Shown in pieces: positions 34,053 to 44,646 of a stretch of 64,000 nucleotides of DNA. The translations under genes were made by a program, and so were the position numbers. Positions within the stretch are counted from its first letter, which is position 1. The number at the start of each line of letters is the position of its first letter. Under the pieces are notes generated by a model, which was given only the letters and a program-made list of their open reading frames with translations, made no database searches and was not told the DNA's origin. The DNA lies in contig NZ_FQWI01000004.1 of the NCBI RefSeq assembly GCF_900129615.1, positions 248,001 to 312,000 on the forward strand. Direction: 5' to 3'. Source of the stretch: Pectobacterium carotovorum (lineage in GTDB: Bacteria; Pseudomonadota; Gammaproteobacteria; Enterobacterales; Enterobacteriaceae).

Positions 34053-34084
34053 AAAAACCCGCGCCGATGCGCGGGTTTTTTTTT
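34053..34084 (+). terminator. leu attenuator
   Basis: CCCGCGC (34058-34064), loop CGAT, GCGCGGG (34069-34075), flanked by A-run and a 9-T run. It sits between leuL and leuA and acts as the conditional terminator of the leucine operon. Confidence 0.93.
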
Positions 34085-34131
34085 ACTCGCCGAGCGCTAA
34101 GTACAAGTAGACACGACAAGGAACTAAACCG

Positions 34132-36821
<2,690 letters not shown>

Positions 36822-36823
36822 CC

Positions 36824-38224
36824 ATGGGTAAGACGTTATATCAAAAATTGTTCGAAGCGCACGTGGTTCATGAAGCGCCGAACGAAACGCCGCTGCTGTA
36901 TATCGACAGACATCTGGTACACGAAGTGACTTCCCCACAGGCCTTCGACGGCCTGCGTGCGATGGGCCGCAAGGTTCGTCAACCGGGGAAAACCTTCGCG
37001 ACCATGGACCACAACGTGTCCACGCAGACCAAAGACATCAACGCCAGTGGCGAGATGGCCCGCATTCAGATGCAGGAGTTAATCAAGAACTGTGCAGAAT
37101 TCGGCGTTCAACTGTATGACCTGAACCACCCGTATCAGGGCATCGTTCACGTTATCGGCCCTGAACAAGGGATGACGCTGCCGGGTATGACCATCGTCTG
37201 CGGTGACTCACACACGGCAACGCACGGCGCGTTTGGCTCACTGGCTTTCGGTATCGGTACGTCGGAAGTAGAACATGTGCTGGCAACGCAAACCCTGAAA
37301 CAGGGTCGCGCCAAAACCATGAAGATTGAAGTCACCGGCGATGCACCACACGGCATTACCGCGAAAGACATCGTGCTGGCGATCATCGGTAAAACCGGTA
37401 GCGCAGGCGGCACTGGTCATGTGGTTGAATTCTGCGGTACAGCTATTCGTGCGCTGAGCATGGAAGGCCGTATGACGCTGTGTAATATGGCGATTGAAAT
37501 GGGTGCGAAGGCAGGTCTGGTCGCGCCGGACGAGACAACCTTCAACTACCTGAAAGGCCGCCAGTTTGCACCGAAAGATGCAAATTGGGATGCCGCCGTT
37601 GCGTACTGGAGTACGCTGAAATCCGATGATGACGCGCAGTTCGATACGATCGTCACGCTGGATGCCGCGCAGATCGCTCCGCAGGTTACCTGGGGTACTA
37701 ACCCCGGTCAGGTTATCGCCGTCAATCAGGAAATCCCTAGCCCTGACTCTTTCAGCGATCCAGTAGAACGAGCCTCCGCGGCTAAAGCGCTGGCCTATAT
37801 GGATCTGCAACCCGGCATTAAACTGACCGACGTGAAGATCGATAAAGTCTTCATTGGCTCCTGCACCAACTCGCGCATTGAAGATTTGCGTGCAGCAGCA
37901 GAAATCGCCAAAGGGCGCAAAGTTGCCGCTGGCGTTCAGGCTATCGTCGTACCTGGCTCCGGCCCGGTAAAAACGATGGCGGAGCTGGAAGGGCTGGATA
38001 AAGTGTTCATCGAGGCGGGCTTTGAGTGGCGTTTACCGGGCTGTTCTATGTGTCTGGCGATGAATAATGACCGCCTGAACCCCGGCGAGCGTTGTGCATC
38101 AACCAGCAACCGTAACTTTGAAGGCCGTCAGGGTCGCGCTGGCCGCACCCATCTGGTCAGCCCGGCAATGGCTGCGGCAGCGGCAGTGACGGGTCGCTTT
38201 GCCGACGTCCGCGAGTTGAATTAA
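36824..38224 (+). CDS. leuC: 3-isopropylmalate dehydratase large subunit
   Basis: LeuC with LeuD isomerises 2- to 3-isopropylmalate. The 466-residue aconitase-family protein carries the three iron-sulfur cysteines: one in [12 protein letters not shown] and two in [22 protein letters not shown] is the conserved substrate loop. It starts 2 bp after leuB and is followed by leuD after 13 bp. Confidence 0.98.
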   Translation: MGKTLYQKLFEAHVVHEAPNETPLLYIDRHLVHEVTSPQAFDGLRAMGRKVRQPGKTFATMDHNVSTQTKDINASGEMARIQMQELIKNCAEFGVQLYDLNHPYQGIVHVIGPEQGMTLPGMTIVCGDSHTATHGAFGSLAFGIGTSEVEHVLATQTLKQGRAKTMKIEVTGDAPHGITAKDIVLAIIGKTGSAGGTGHVVEFCGTAIRALSMEGRMTLCNMAIEMGAKAGLVAPDETTFNYLKGRQFAPKDANWDAAVAYWSTLKSDDDAQFDTIVTLDAAQIAPQVTWGTNPGQVIAVNQEIPSPDSFSDPVERASAAKALAYMDLQPGIKLTDVKIDKVFIGSCTNSRIEDLRAAAEIAKGRKVAAGVQAIVVPGSGPVKTMAELEGLDKVFIEAGFEWRLPGCSMCLAMNNDRLNPGERCASTSNRNFEGRQGRAGRTHLVSPAMAAAAAVTGRFADVRELN

Positions 38225-38237
38225 GAGAGAAACCGAC

Positions 38238-38840
38238 ATGGCTAAATTTACCCAACACACAGGTCTGGTGGTTCCTCTGGATGCCGCTAACGTCGATACC
38301 GACGCCATCATTCCCAAGCAGTTTCTGCAAAAGGTGACGCGTACCGGTTTCGGCCAGCATCTGTTCCACGACTGGCGTTTTCTGGACGATGCGGGCCAAC
38401 AGCCCAACCCTGAGTTTGTGCTGAACCAACCGCATTACAAAGGGGCGAGTATCCTGCTGGCGCGGGAAAACTTCGGCTGTGGCTCTTCCCGTGAGCACGC
38501 TCCGTGGGCGCTGACCGATTACGGCTTCAAAGTCGTTATCGCCCCAAGCTTCGCCGATATTTTCTACGGCAACTCGTTTAACAACCAACTGCTGCCGGTG
38601 AAGTTGAGCGATGAAGAAGTGGACGAGCTGTTCAAGCTGGTTGACGGGCAGGAAGGCATTACCTTCACGGTCGATCTGGAAAATCAGGTCGTTCAGGCGG
38701 GCAGCAAAAGCTATCCGTTCGAAATCGACAGCTTCCGCCGTCACTGCATGATCAATGGGTTAGACAGCATCGGCCTGACGCTACAACACGAAGCGTCTAT
38801 CACCGAGTATGAAAAGAATCAGCCAGCCTTTTTGAACTGA
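38238..38840 (+). CDS. leuD: 3-isopropylmalate dehydratase small subunit
   Basis: The 200-residue swivel-domain subunit of isopropylmalate isomerase. [14 protein letters not shown] and [15 protein letters not shown] are the family signatures. It is the last gene of the leuABCD operon and is followed by a terminator at 38862-38896. Confidence 0.98.
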   Translation: MAKFTQHTGLVVPLDAANVDTDAIIPKQFLQKVTRTGFGQHLFHDWRFLDDAGQQPNPEFVLNQPHYKGASILLARENFGCGSSREHAPWALTDYGFKVVIAPSFADIFYGNSFNNQLLPVKLSDEEVDELFKLVDGQEGITFTVDLENQVVQAGSKSYPFEIDSFRRHCMINGLDSIGLTLQHEASITEYEKNQPAFLN

Positions 38841-38861
38841 TTAAAGATTACAGATAGCCCA

Positions 38862-38896
38862 AAGCCCGCACTGTTATTTGCGGGCTTTTTCTTTTT
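38862..38896 (+). terminator. Intrinsic terminator after leuABCD
   Basis: AAGCCCGCA and TGCGGGCTT form a stem around CTGTTATT, followed by TTTTTCTTTTT. Because azlD ends on the other strand at 38912 it may serve both directions, although the A-run on the other side is short. Confidence 0.9.
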
Positions 38897-38911
38897 GAAG
38901 AATGACGTGGA

Positions 38912-39223
38912 TTACAGCAACCCGGCAATGAGATAAAAAGCCAGCATACTCAAGAGCACCGCGACCACAATATTTCTGATAAAAAACGAAATCACGACAC
39001 TCACTATTGCGCCGAGAAAATACGGATTATCAGGAAATGCGCGAATAACACCGTGGTCCATCAAAATAATCGGTCCGCAAATTGCGGTGAGTAAACAGGG
39101 TGCTGAATACTTTAACGCCCGATGGAGTAAAACCGGGATTTTTACTGGCACCGCGGGTTCAAGAAAGATATAGCGATTAAAAAACACGATCCCTGCCAGA
39201 ACGAATATCAATAACCAGCTCAT
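38912..39223 (-). CDS. azlD: AzlD-family branched-chain amino-acid transport subunit
   Basis: A 103-residue protein with four hydrophobic segments and the AzlD-type pattern (RYIFLEPAVPVKIPVLLHRALKYSAPCLLTAI). AzlD partners AzlC; the E. coli counterpart pair YgaZ/YgaH exports valine and methionine. Its ATG overlaps the azlC stop by 4 bp. It is placed immediately after the leucine operon, convergent to leuD. Confidence 0.88.
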   Translation of the reverse strand: MSWLLIFVLAGIVFFNRYIFLEPAVPVKIPVLLHRALKYSAPCLLTAICGPIILMDHGVIRAFPDNPYFLGAIVSVVISFFIRNIVVAVLLSMLAFYLIAGLL

Positions 39224-39954
39224 TTTTCTTCCTTAAGCACAGACGCAATGAACACAGAGAAAAACATGCCGCCGACACCGGCAATAGCAATGGCACCGTC
39301 TACCTTGAAATAGCTTAATAGCATCGACAACAGCAGAGAAAACAGGACGCCAGAGAAGGTACTGATCTTCTTTATCATCGGTACAACGATGGTGATGAAC
39401 GTGGCAACGATAGAGTAATCAAGGTGATACTTATCTAAATCGGGTACAGATGAGGCCATGACCACGCCAAGAATACTGAAGATATTCCAGAAAATATAAA
39501 AGGTGAAACCCGCACCGATTAAATAGCTGGTACTAACGTTGTTCTTTCTGTCTTTCTTTTCACTGAGTGCAAAAAGCTCGTCTGATAATAAAAATCCGAT
39601 AGGAAGCCGTTTTCTTAATTTCAACGTTGAAACATATTCACGTAGCGTCAGACCATATATCAGGTGCTGTGCGGTGATAAAAAAAACGGAGATTAATAGC
39701 GTCGCGACATTCGCCCCAGACATGAGCAAACCAAGCGCCACGAGTTGCGCCGCTCCCGCGAAAATAATCGCGGACATCCCGATACTTTGCCCGACAGATA
39801 ATCCCGATTGAATAGCCATAGAACCAGCCAGAATGCCCCAGGGCACAACGGACAAACAGAGCGGCAGCATTTCAACCACGCCGGTCATAAAATGCTTCCA
39901 CGGACTAACGGTGTCTTTTGATTCAGACGATGAACGGGCTACGGTGTTTTCCAT
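39220..39954 (-). CDS. azlC: AzlC-family branched-chain amino-acid exporter subunit
   Basis: A membrane protein of 244 residues from the ATG at 39954 (a GTG four codons upstream is also open), with the AzlC pattern MLPLCLSVVPWGILAGSMAIQSGLS and the AAQLVALGLL segment. AzlC/YgaZ forms a branched-chain amino-acid exporter with AzlD. It follows the AraC-type regulator gene on the same strand by about 100 bp, so the three genes may form a regulated export unit. The exported substrate is inferred from family and from the leu and ilv neighbours. Confidence 0.9.
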   Translation of the reverse strand: MENTVARSSSESKDTVSPWKHFMTGVVEMLPLCLSVVPWGILAGSMAIQSGLSVGQSIGMSAIIFAGAAQLVALGLLMSGANVATLLISVFFITAQHLIYGLTLREYVSTLKLRKRLPIGFLLSDELFALSEKKDRKNNVSTSYLIGAGFTFYIFWNIFSILGVVMASSVPDLDKYHLDYSIVATFITIVVPMIKKISTFSGVLFSLLLSMLLSYFKVDGAIAIAGVGGMFFSVFIASVLKEEK

Positions 39955-40058
39955 ATAACATTGCACTACCAGAAATAAATCGATAGCGGAAAACTAACAA
40001 ACCGTCTTTTAAGAGTATTGGATAAAGTTGCTACCCTCGGAATAGAGGGACAGCCTAT

Positions 40059-40895
40059 TTATGCGTAGCCTTTAGCAAACTCGCCAGGCGTCAATCCCAA
40101 CGAGTTTTTGAAATGGCGATGGAAATGGCTCTGGTCGGTAAAACCACACGATACGGAGACATCAAGGATAGCACCGCCTTTGCGCAATAGTGCCTTAGCC
40201 TTGCGCAGGCGAGCCTGAATCAAGTAGGCATGAGGCGTAATCCCCACCACCGCTTTAAACTGTCGTAAGAAGTGCCACACACTGAGTTCAGCCAGCGCGG
40301 CTAATTCAACGAGAGCCAGTTCTCTCTCAGGATAGCTGTCCATAAACGCTTTAACGTTCAGTATATTTTGGGTCGCAACGGGCAGCATCTGTGGCGTCAG
40401 GCGCGTCTTGCTATAGCGCATCGTCAGCCAGGTTAATGACGACAACAGCAGCGTTTCTTTCAAGAGCATATTGCCCGGCTGAGCGAGCATATTGAACGTC
40501 ATGAGCAGCTGATCCGACAGCCCAGGGTCGTGAACAACCGCGTCGGGAAACCACGGAATGGAATCCTTTGAGCGTTGAAGATCCTGATTAATCGAACGAA
40601 AAAGATCGGGATGCGGATAAATGGCGCGATAGGCCCAGCCTGTTTCTACTTCGGAGCTCCCCGTGTGTACATCGTCCGCGTTCACAAGAATGATGTCACC
40701 TTTGGGGGCAACATGCTCTGCACCAGAGCGATAAAAACGCTGAGCCCCCTGCTCAATCACGCTGATACAATACGTATCATGCACATGGCGAGGAAAGCGC
40801 TGCTGATAGTACTGCGCCTGCAACATATCCAGACCACCTAATGCTTCCAGATGCCTGAAATGTGTCTGCTCTTGCACTACCGGCTTTTTCTGCAC
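40059..40895 (-). CDS. AraC-family transcriptional regulator next to azlCD
   Basis: A 278-residue protein with an N-terminal cupin-like effector domain (about 20-150; RHVHDTYCISVIEQGAQRF) and a C-terminal double HTH (ELALVELAALAELSVWHFLRQFK and VSVSCGFTDQSHFHRHFK at about residues 190-270). It starts at a GTG (40895) preceded by GAGGG. It is directly upstream of azlCD on the same strand, and is probably their regulator; regulators of this type often pair with LysE/AzlC exporters. The ligand is unknown. Confidence 0.88.
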   Translation of the reverse strand: MQKKPVVQEQTHFRHLEALGGLDMLQAQYYQQRFPRHVHDTYCISVIEQGAQRFYRSGAEHVAPKGDIILVNADDVHTGSSEVETGWAYRAIYPHPDLFRSINQDLQRSKDSIPWFPDAVVHDPGLSDQLLMTFNMLAQPGNMLLKETLLLSSLTWLTMRYSKTRLTPQMLPVATQNILNVKAFMDSYPERELALVELAALAELSVWHFLRQFKAVVGITPHAYLIQARLRKAKALLRKGGAILDVSVSCGFTDQSHFHRHFKNSLGLTPGEFAKGYA

Positions 40896-41036
40896 GCGTT
40901 AACCCTCTTATCATTTGTACAAAATTGCTCTGGCGGAAACGACATCTGCGTACTTCTTTATAGATAGCCAGAAACAGCGTACCTGTTTCACTGATTCTAT
41001 CAGAAGCGGATTCACATCCCCATGCTGGAAAAAACT

Positions 41037-41067
41037 GCAAAAAAAGCCAGCGACAAAGCCGCTGGCC
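41037..41067 (-). terminator. Intrinsic terminator after the chemoreceptor gene
   Basis: GCCAGCG (41046-41052) pairs with CGCTGGC (41060-41066); in the minus direction a run of seven T follows. It separates the chemoreceptor transcript from the araC-azlCD genes. Confidence 0.88.
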
Positions 41068-41119
41068 ATTGATGATACATTCTTGTCTTTTTACGGCTCT
41101 TGGCTTTTTACCAACCGGG

Positions 41120-42739
41120 TCACATCAGATGAAACCGGGACACGCCAAGATTCAATCGCTCGGCCTGCTGCTCCAGCGAGGCGGCAGACGAGGAAGCCTC
41201 TAGCACCAGCGTCGCGTTTTGTTGCGTAACCCGATCCATTTCTGATATCGCTAACGACACCTGATTGATACCGCTGCTCTGTTCATCAGACGCCAGCGCA
41301 ATCTCATTCATGATGCGGGTGACGTTATTAATTTCAGCCACAATCTCGGCCATCGCTTTACCCGCTTCGGATGCCAGCGTCGTTCCCTCTGTCACTCTGG
41401 CTTCGGATTCTTTAATCAGTGCGGCAATTTCTGTTGCGGCGTTAGCCGAGCGCTGTGCCAGATTACGTACTTCTCCTGCCACCACCGCAAATCCTTTACC
41501 CTGCTCGCCCGCTCTCGCTGCTTCAACCGCCGCATTCAACGCCAGAATATTGGTCTGAAATGCAATCCCGTTAATGAGCGCGATAATCTCAGAAATCTTA
41601 TCTGAACTCTTGGCGATATCCGCCATAGACCCCACAACCTGTTCAACAATGCTGCCACCGTTCACCGCTTTGGTTGAGGTCTCCGTCGCCACAACGCTTG
41701 CATGATGCGCATTATCGGTATTCTGCTTCACCGCAGCCGTAAGTTGCTCCATGCTGGCCGCCGTTTCCGCCAGCGCTGCGGCCTGCTGTTCAGTTCGTGC
41801 AGACAAATCCGTATTACCGACGGCAATTTTCGTCGAACTGCTGTGAATCGACTCTGCGCTGTCACGTACCGAGCCAACCGTTTCGGAGAGCGAGTCCTGC
41901 ATTTGCTGGATGTTGTTCCCCAAAATACCGATTTCATTCCGCCCGACATCTACACTCGCGCGCGTTAAATCTCCGTGCGCGATTGCCTGTATGCGCGACA
42001 CCCAATACTGCACTGGGTTAATAATGACTCGACGAATTAATAAGAACGTCATGCCCGTTAATACGATCGCCAGAATAAAGGCACCTATCATGAGCGTATA
42101 GCCCAGAGTGGAATTCCTTTCAGCCGTCACATTAATATTTTTTGCCATCTCAACCCGATAAAGATAGGACGCCTTCAACGGCACATCATATTCATCATCC
42201 AATTTAGACAGGGTCGTCGACTCAAACGCATTGAGTTCTTCCACATTGCCCTTCTTCGCTATGTCAAACATAGGTTTAATACCGCGTTCAACATAATCGC
42301 CATAGCGCGCTTTTAATTCGTTATCGCGGGCGAGTTCAACATCAGCGCGAACCGACCTATTTTGATAGCCATTAAACATTTGCTGAGACAGCGACAGGCG
42401 TTCTTCAGCCGCTTTCATACTCGCATTGTAGTTATCAGTAAGACCATTACGTAAGTGATTCACAGCATGTAGCAAATTCATACGCGCTGCACGCATATGA
42501 TTAGCACTATCAACAAGTTCCATTCGAACATTCAATTCCAGCGTCGAACTATTTAACGACTGTTCAGCCTGCTTAAGAAAATAGGACGATGTGGAAACTG
42601 CCAAGGCAAAAAGTAGTAAAACACCAGAAAAAACAACGATAAAAAGGGGTGTCAGTTTGATGTTGTGCACGCCGGGTGCAGCGTGCCAAGGTTCTGGTTT
42701 TTCGTAAATCGCTATTGACTGATAAGGAACATCGCTCAT
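41120..42739 (-). CDS. Methyl-accepting chemotaxis protein, Tar-type ligand domain
   Basis: A transmembrane chemoreceptor of 539 residues from the ATG at 42739 (the frame is open 19 codons further). Order: cytosolic N-tail of about 30 residues, membrane helix 1 ([17 protein letters not shown]), a Tar-like periplasmic four-helix domain, membrane helix 2 ([19 protein letters not shown]), HAMP, and the signalling helices with the conserved tip [25 protein letters not shown] split here by position. Methylation-site Gln/Glu pairs are present. It lacks the C-terminal NWETF-type pentapeptide that binds CheR/CheB, so it probably relies on other receptors for efficient adaptation. The ligand cannot be read from the sequence. 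Confidence 0.93.
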   Translation of the reverse strand: MSDVPYQSIAIYEKPEPWHAAPGVHNIKLTPLFIVVFSGVLLLFALAVSTSSYFLKQAEQSLNSSTLELNVRMELVDSANHMRAARMNLLHAVNHLRNGLTDNYNASMKAAEERLSLSQQMFNGYQNRSVRADVELARDNELKARYGDYVERGIKPMFDIAKKGNVEELNAFESTTLSKLDDEYDVPLKASYLYRVEMAKNINVTAERNSTLGYTLMIGAFILAIVLTGMTFLLIRRVIINPVQYWVSRIQAIAHGDLTRASVDVGRNEIGILGNNIQQMQDSLSETVGSVRDSAESIHSSSTKIAVGNTDLSARTEQQAAALAETAASMEQLTAAVKQNTDNAHHASVVATETSTKAVNGGSIVEQVVGSMADIAKSSDKISEIIALINGIAFQTNILALNAAVEAARAGEQGKGFAVVAGEVRNLAQRSANAATEIAALIKESEARVTEGTTLASEAGKAMAEIVAEINNVTRIMNEIALASDEQSSGINQVSLAISEMDRVTQQNATLVLEASSSAASLEQQAERLNLGVSRFHLM

Positions 42740-43429
42740 TTTTACACCCGTCGAGTTATTCAAAAAATTGCTGTGAAGTAAATTGCTGGTAAGCAAGAAA
42801 AAATAAAACGCCGCTACATGTTACATAATATTTAAAGGTTGTAACAATGTGCGTTAAACACAAGATAAAAAAAAGTGGACTATAAAAAATAATTTTATTC
42901 ATAGGACCGCCATCACAAAAAAACCGCCTATAATTTCAACTAAAATAGTTTCTCAAAAAAACAATTTAGAATGAAAACCATTACACTAAATTAGTGAATT
43001 ATTTTAGTCATTATTCTTACATTAATATTAATTATAAGAGAAAAAACAGATTAACGGAGTCATTCTTTTTTATTGAAAATAAACACGCTTTAACATTCAA
43101 CATTACTGATTGATTTATTATTTCGTCATTCGGAATATAAAAGCATCACGCTACGGCACGCCCGGATTAACGTTCACCTATGCCCTCGAGCTTCGGCACG
43201 CTGTCGCCCGTCTAAAACCGGTGGAGTAACCCGCCGTAAGCATGCCCGGTGTCTTTCTCTGCGGGCATGCTTCCTCTCCAGTCTTCTTCTTCAATTTGCT
43301 TTTGCGAAGCTGCGCGCAGGCCGCTCACGCCGTTTAAATGTCAGCTAAATAAGCAGGTATATTTCATTCTCGACTAGCGCTCATGTTGACATTTGTCAAC
43401 GCATGAACATACCATGACCCTATATCGCG
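42740..43429. other. Intergenic region with a GC-rich structured patch
   Basis: Bases 42800-43140 are very AT-rich and should hold the chemoreceptor promoter. Bases 43150-43330 switch abruptly to a GC-rich composition. Within the patch AAGCATGCCCG (43238-43248) and CGGGCATGCTT (43262-43272) form a perfect 11-bp stem with a 13-nt loop, and CTACGGCACGC and CTTCGGCACGC are near-repeats at 43153 and 43193. No ORF, tRNA or known RNA family was recognised. Confidence 0.5.
43385..43400. promoter_or_regulatory. Palindrome over a -35 element before the HicA-like gene
   Basis: GTTGACATTTGTCAAC is a perfect 6+4+6 inverted repeat and contains the -35 hexamer TTGACA (43386-43391). CATACC 16 bp later could be a weak -10. 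The start codon follows at 43430 with no evident ribosome site, so the transcript may have a very short leader. The overlap of palindrome and -35 is what an autoregulatory operator would look like. Confidence 0.5.
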
Positions 43430-43657
43430 ATGAAAAAACATCCAAATAAGCATATTCAGGCAGCCATTGAATACGCGTTAGCGCAGGGCTGGCATTTTTA
43501 TCCCAGCAACGGGCATGCATTTGGCAGGCTTATCTGCGGCACGCCGGACCACAGTACCCATATGATGAGTATTTGGTCCACGCCATCAGTCCCGGAAAAT
43601 CACGCAAAGCAGATCCGCCGCAACGTCGATAGCTGCCTGACCATGTTGAAACAATAG
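43430..43657 (+). CDS. HicA-like small protein, putative toxin of a two-gene module
   Basis: A 75-residue basic protein. Predicted order is helix (HIQAAIEYALAQGW), strand (HFYPS), GHAFGRLICG, strand (MMSIWSTP) and a C-terminal helix (ENHAKQIRRNVDSCL). This alpha-beta-beta-beta-alpha layout, with a histidine just after the second glycine-containing turn, resembles HicA mRNA interferases, though the canonical GSHH motif is not present. Proteins of this kind (GGHAWGR followed by STP-PENHA) are widespread and usually uncharacterised. It is followed after 28 bp by an HTH-containing partner. Toxin function is inference. Confidence 0.6.
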   Translation: MKKHPNKHIQAAIEYALAQGWHFYPSNGHAFGRLICGTPDHSTHMMSIWSTPSVPENHAKQIRRNVDSCLTMLKQ

Positions 43658-43685
43658 AAGATATATATGGCTTACCGAGGAATTT

Positions 43686-44246
43686 ATGACAACGTATCAC
43701 TTTTCTCTCACGCTATCGGGCGTTTCCGCAGACACCGCAGGACTGGAGGATGCGCTTTTTACCAGCGGCTGCGACGATGCCTTGATCTGCTTCTATGGCA
43801 GTGCCGTCTATCTCGAATTTGATCGAGAAAGCCCGCGTTTTTCTACCGCAGTCATTAGCGCTATTCATGATATTGAATCCGCGAGCATCAAAGCCAAAGT
43901 CCACTCCGTCGATGCAGCCTGGGTTGGGATCAGTGACATCGCGGCCTTGTCCGCGCTGTCTCGTCAGGCGATTGCGCTTCTCAAAGACGGAAAACGTGGT
44001 GCAGGTGATTTCCCCTCTCCGGTCCAGCGCTTACGCGGTACATCACCGCTGTGGGAATGGAGCGATGTTGCCGATTGGCTAGCCAAACAAAAAAAAATAC
44101 CACAAGAATTAGCCGACAATGCTCAGGAACTTGCCACGATTAATCTAGCCTTGCAGATACGCAATACCCGTCAGCAGGACGAATTAGCACGTTATTGCGC
44201 ATTGCTCAGCGAAGGTCTGCCATTACGTGAACAAAGCATCACGTAA
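43686..44246 (+). CDS. HTH protein paired with the HicA-like gene, putative antitoxin
   Basis: A 186-residue acidic protein. The N-terminal half (about 1-75) reads as an alpha/beta domain: TYHFSLTLSGVSADTAGLED, then DDALICFYGSAVYLEFDRESP, then a helix ISAIHDIESASI. The second half (about 80-135) looks like a MerR/AlpA-type HTH, with ALSRQAIALLKDGKRG as turn and recognition helix and a wing ending in PLWEWSDVADWL. A helical tail follows. Gene order (small basic protein first, HTH protein second) matches hicA-hicB. The pair recurs in many genomes to my recollection; no proven function is known to me. Confidence 0.6.
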   Translation: MTTYHFSLTLSGVSADTAGLEDALFTSGCDDALICFYGSAVYLEFDRESPRFSTAVISAIHDIESASIKAKVHSVDAAWVGISDIAALSALSRQAIALLKDGKRGAGDFPSPVQRLRGTSPLWEWSDVADWLAKQKKIPQELADNAQELATINLALQIRNTRQQDELARYCALLSEGLPLREQSIT

Positions 44247-44318
44247 ACAACACCTCTGAGACCTACCTACCATGCAAACCACCCGCAGCAGCCAAAGCTA
44301 GCAGCAGGTAAACACCAT

Positions 44319-44590
44319 AAAAAAAGCCAGCGAAAAAACTCGCTGGCTGGTGAAACGTCACCATTACTCAGAATTCTTTTTCTCACACCACCTAGAACCA
44401 ATGACGATATTCGTCGTCGGACATGTCTTTCAGGTGCCACTGCGTCGCCTGCTGTAGTAATGCAATGCGCTGTTGGGTAGACATCCATCGCAACCACTTC
44501 GCTTTACAGGTCGATAAGTAGGCTCGATAGAACTGGGACAAACGGGAAATTGCCATAAGCCACCTCCTCTCTTTCCTTGTTAGAAAGTAT
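44319..44590 (-). ncRNA. sgrS: SgrS, dual-function glucose-phosphate stress sRNA
   Basis: The region divergent from sgrR encodes SgrT and, after its stop, an sRNA 3' part very like E. coli SgrS. Read on the minus strand it has GTGTGA, then CTGAGTAATGGTG (44371-44359), then a GGTGA/TCACC stem, then the terminator AGCCAGCG (44348-44341) / CGCTGGCT (44332-44325) with a T-run. A TATATT -10 box at 44602-44597 puts the 5' end near 44590, giving about 270 nt (E. coli 227). SgrS pairs with ptsG mRNA with Hfq and blocks glucose uptake when sugar phosphates accumulate. Exact ends are estimates. Confidence 0.88.
44392..44556 (-). CDS. sgrT: SgrT, inhibitor peptide of the glucose transporter encoded within SgrS
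   Basis: A 54-residue peptide. Its core SQFYRAYLSTCKAKWLRWMS aligns with E. coli SgrT (RQFYQHYFTATAKLCWLRWLS), as does the following QQRIALLQQATQWH. The start at 44556 has a very strong AGGAGGTGG ribosome site. It is longer than E. coli SgrT (43), with five extra N-terminal residues and an acidic C-terminal extension (KDMSDDEYRHWF). SgrT blocks PtsG transport activity directly. The longer open frame upstream is antisense to sgrR and is rejected. Confidence 0.9.
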   Translation of the reverse strand: MAISRLSQFYRAYLSTCKAKWLRWMSTQQRIALLQQATQWHLKDMSDDEYRHWF

Positions 44591-44596
44591 CGACGT

Positions 44597-44602
44597 AATA
44601 TA
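44597..44602 (-). promoter_or_regulatory. Probable -10 box of sgrS
   Basis: TATATT on the minus strand. The -35 position (AAAGTC, 17 bp away) is poor, consistent with a promoter that needs the activator SgrR, encoded divergently 45 bp away. Confidence 0.45.
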
Positions 44603-44646
44603 GGGAAAGATAAATTGATGACTTTAGTGCAGGGAGTTCCTCTTTT

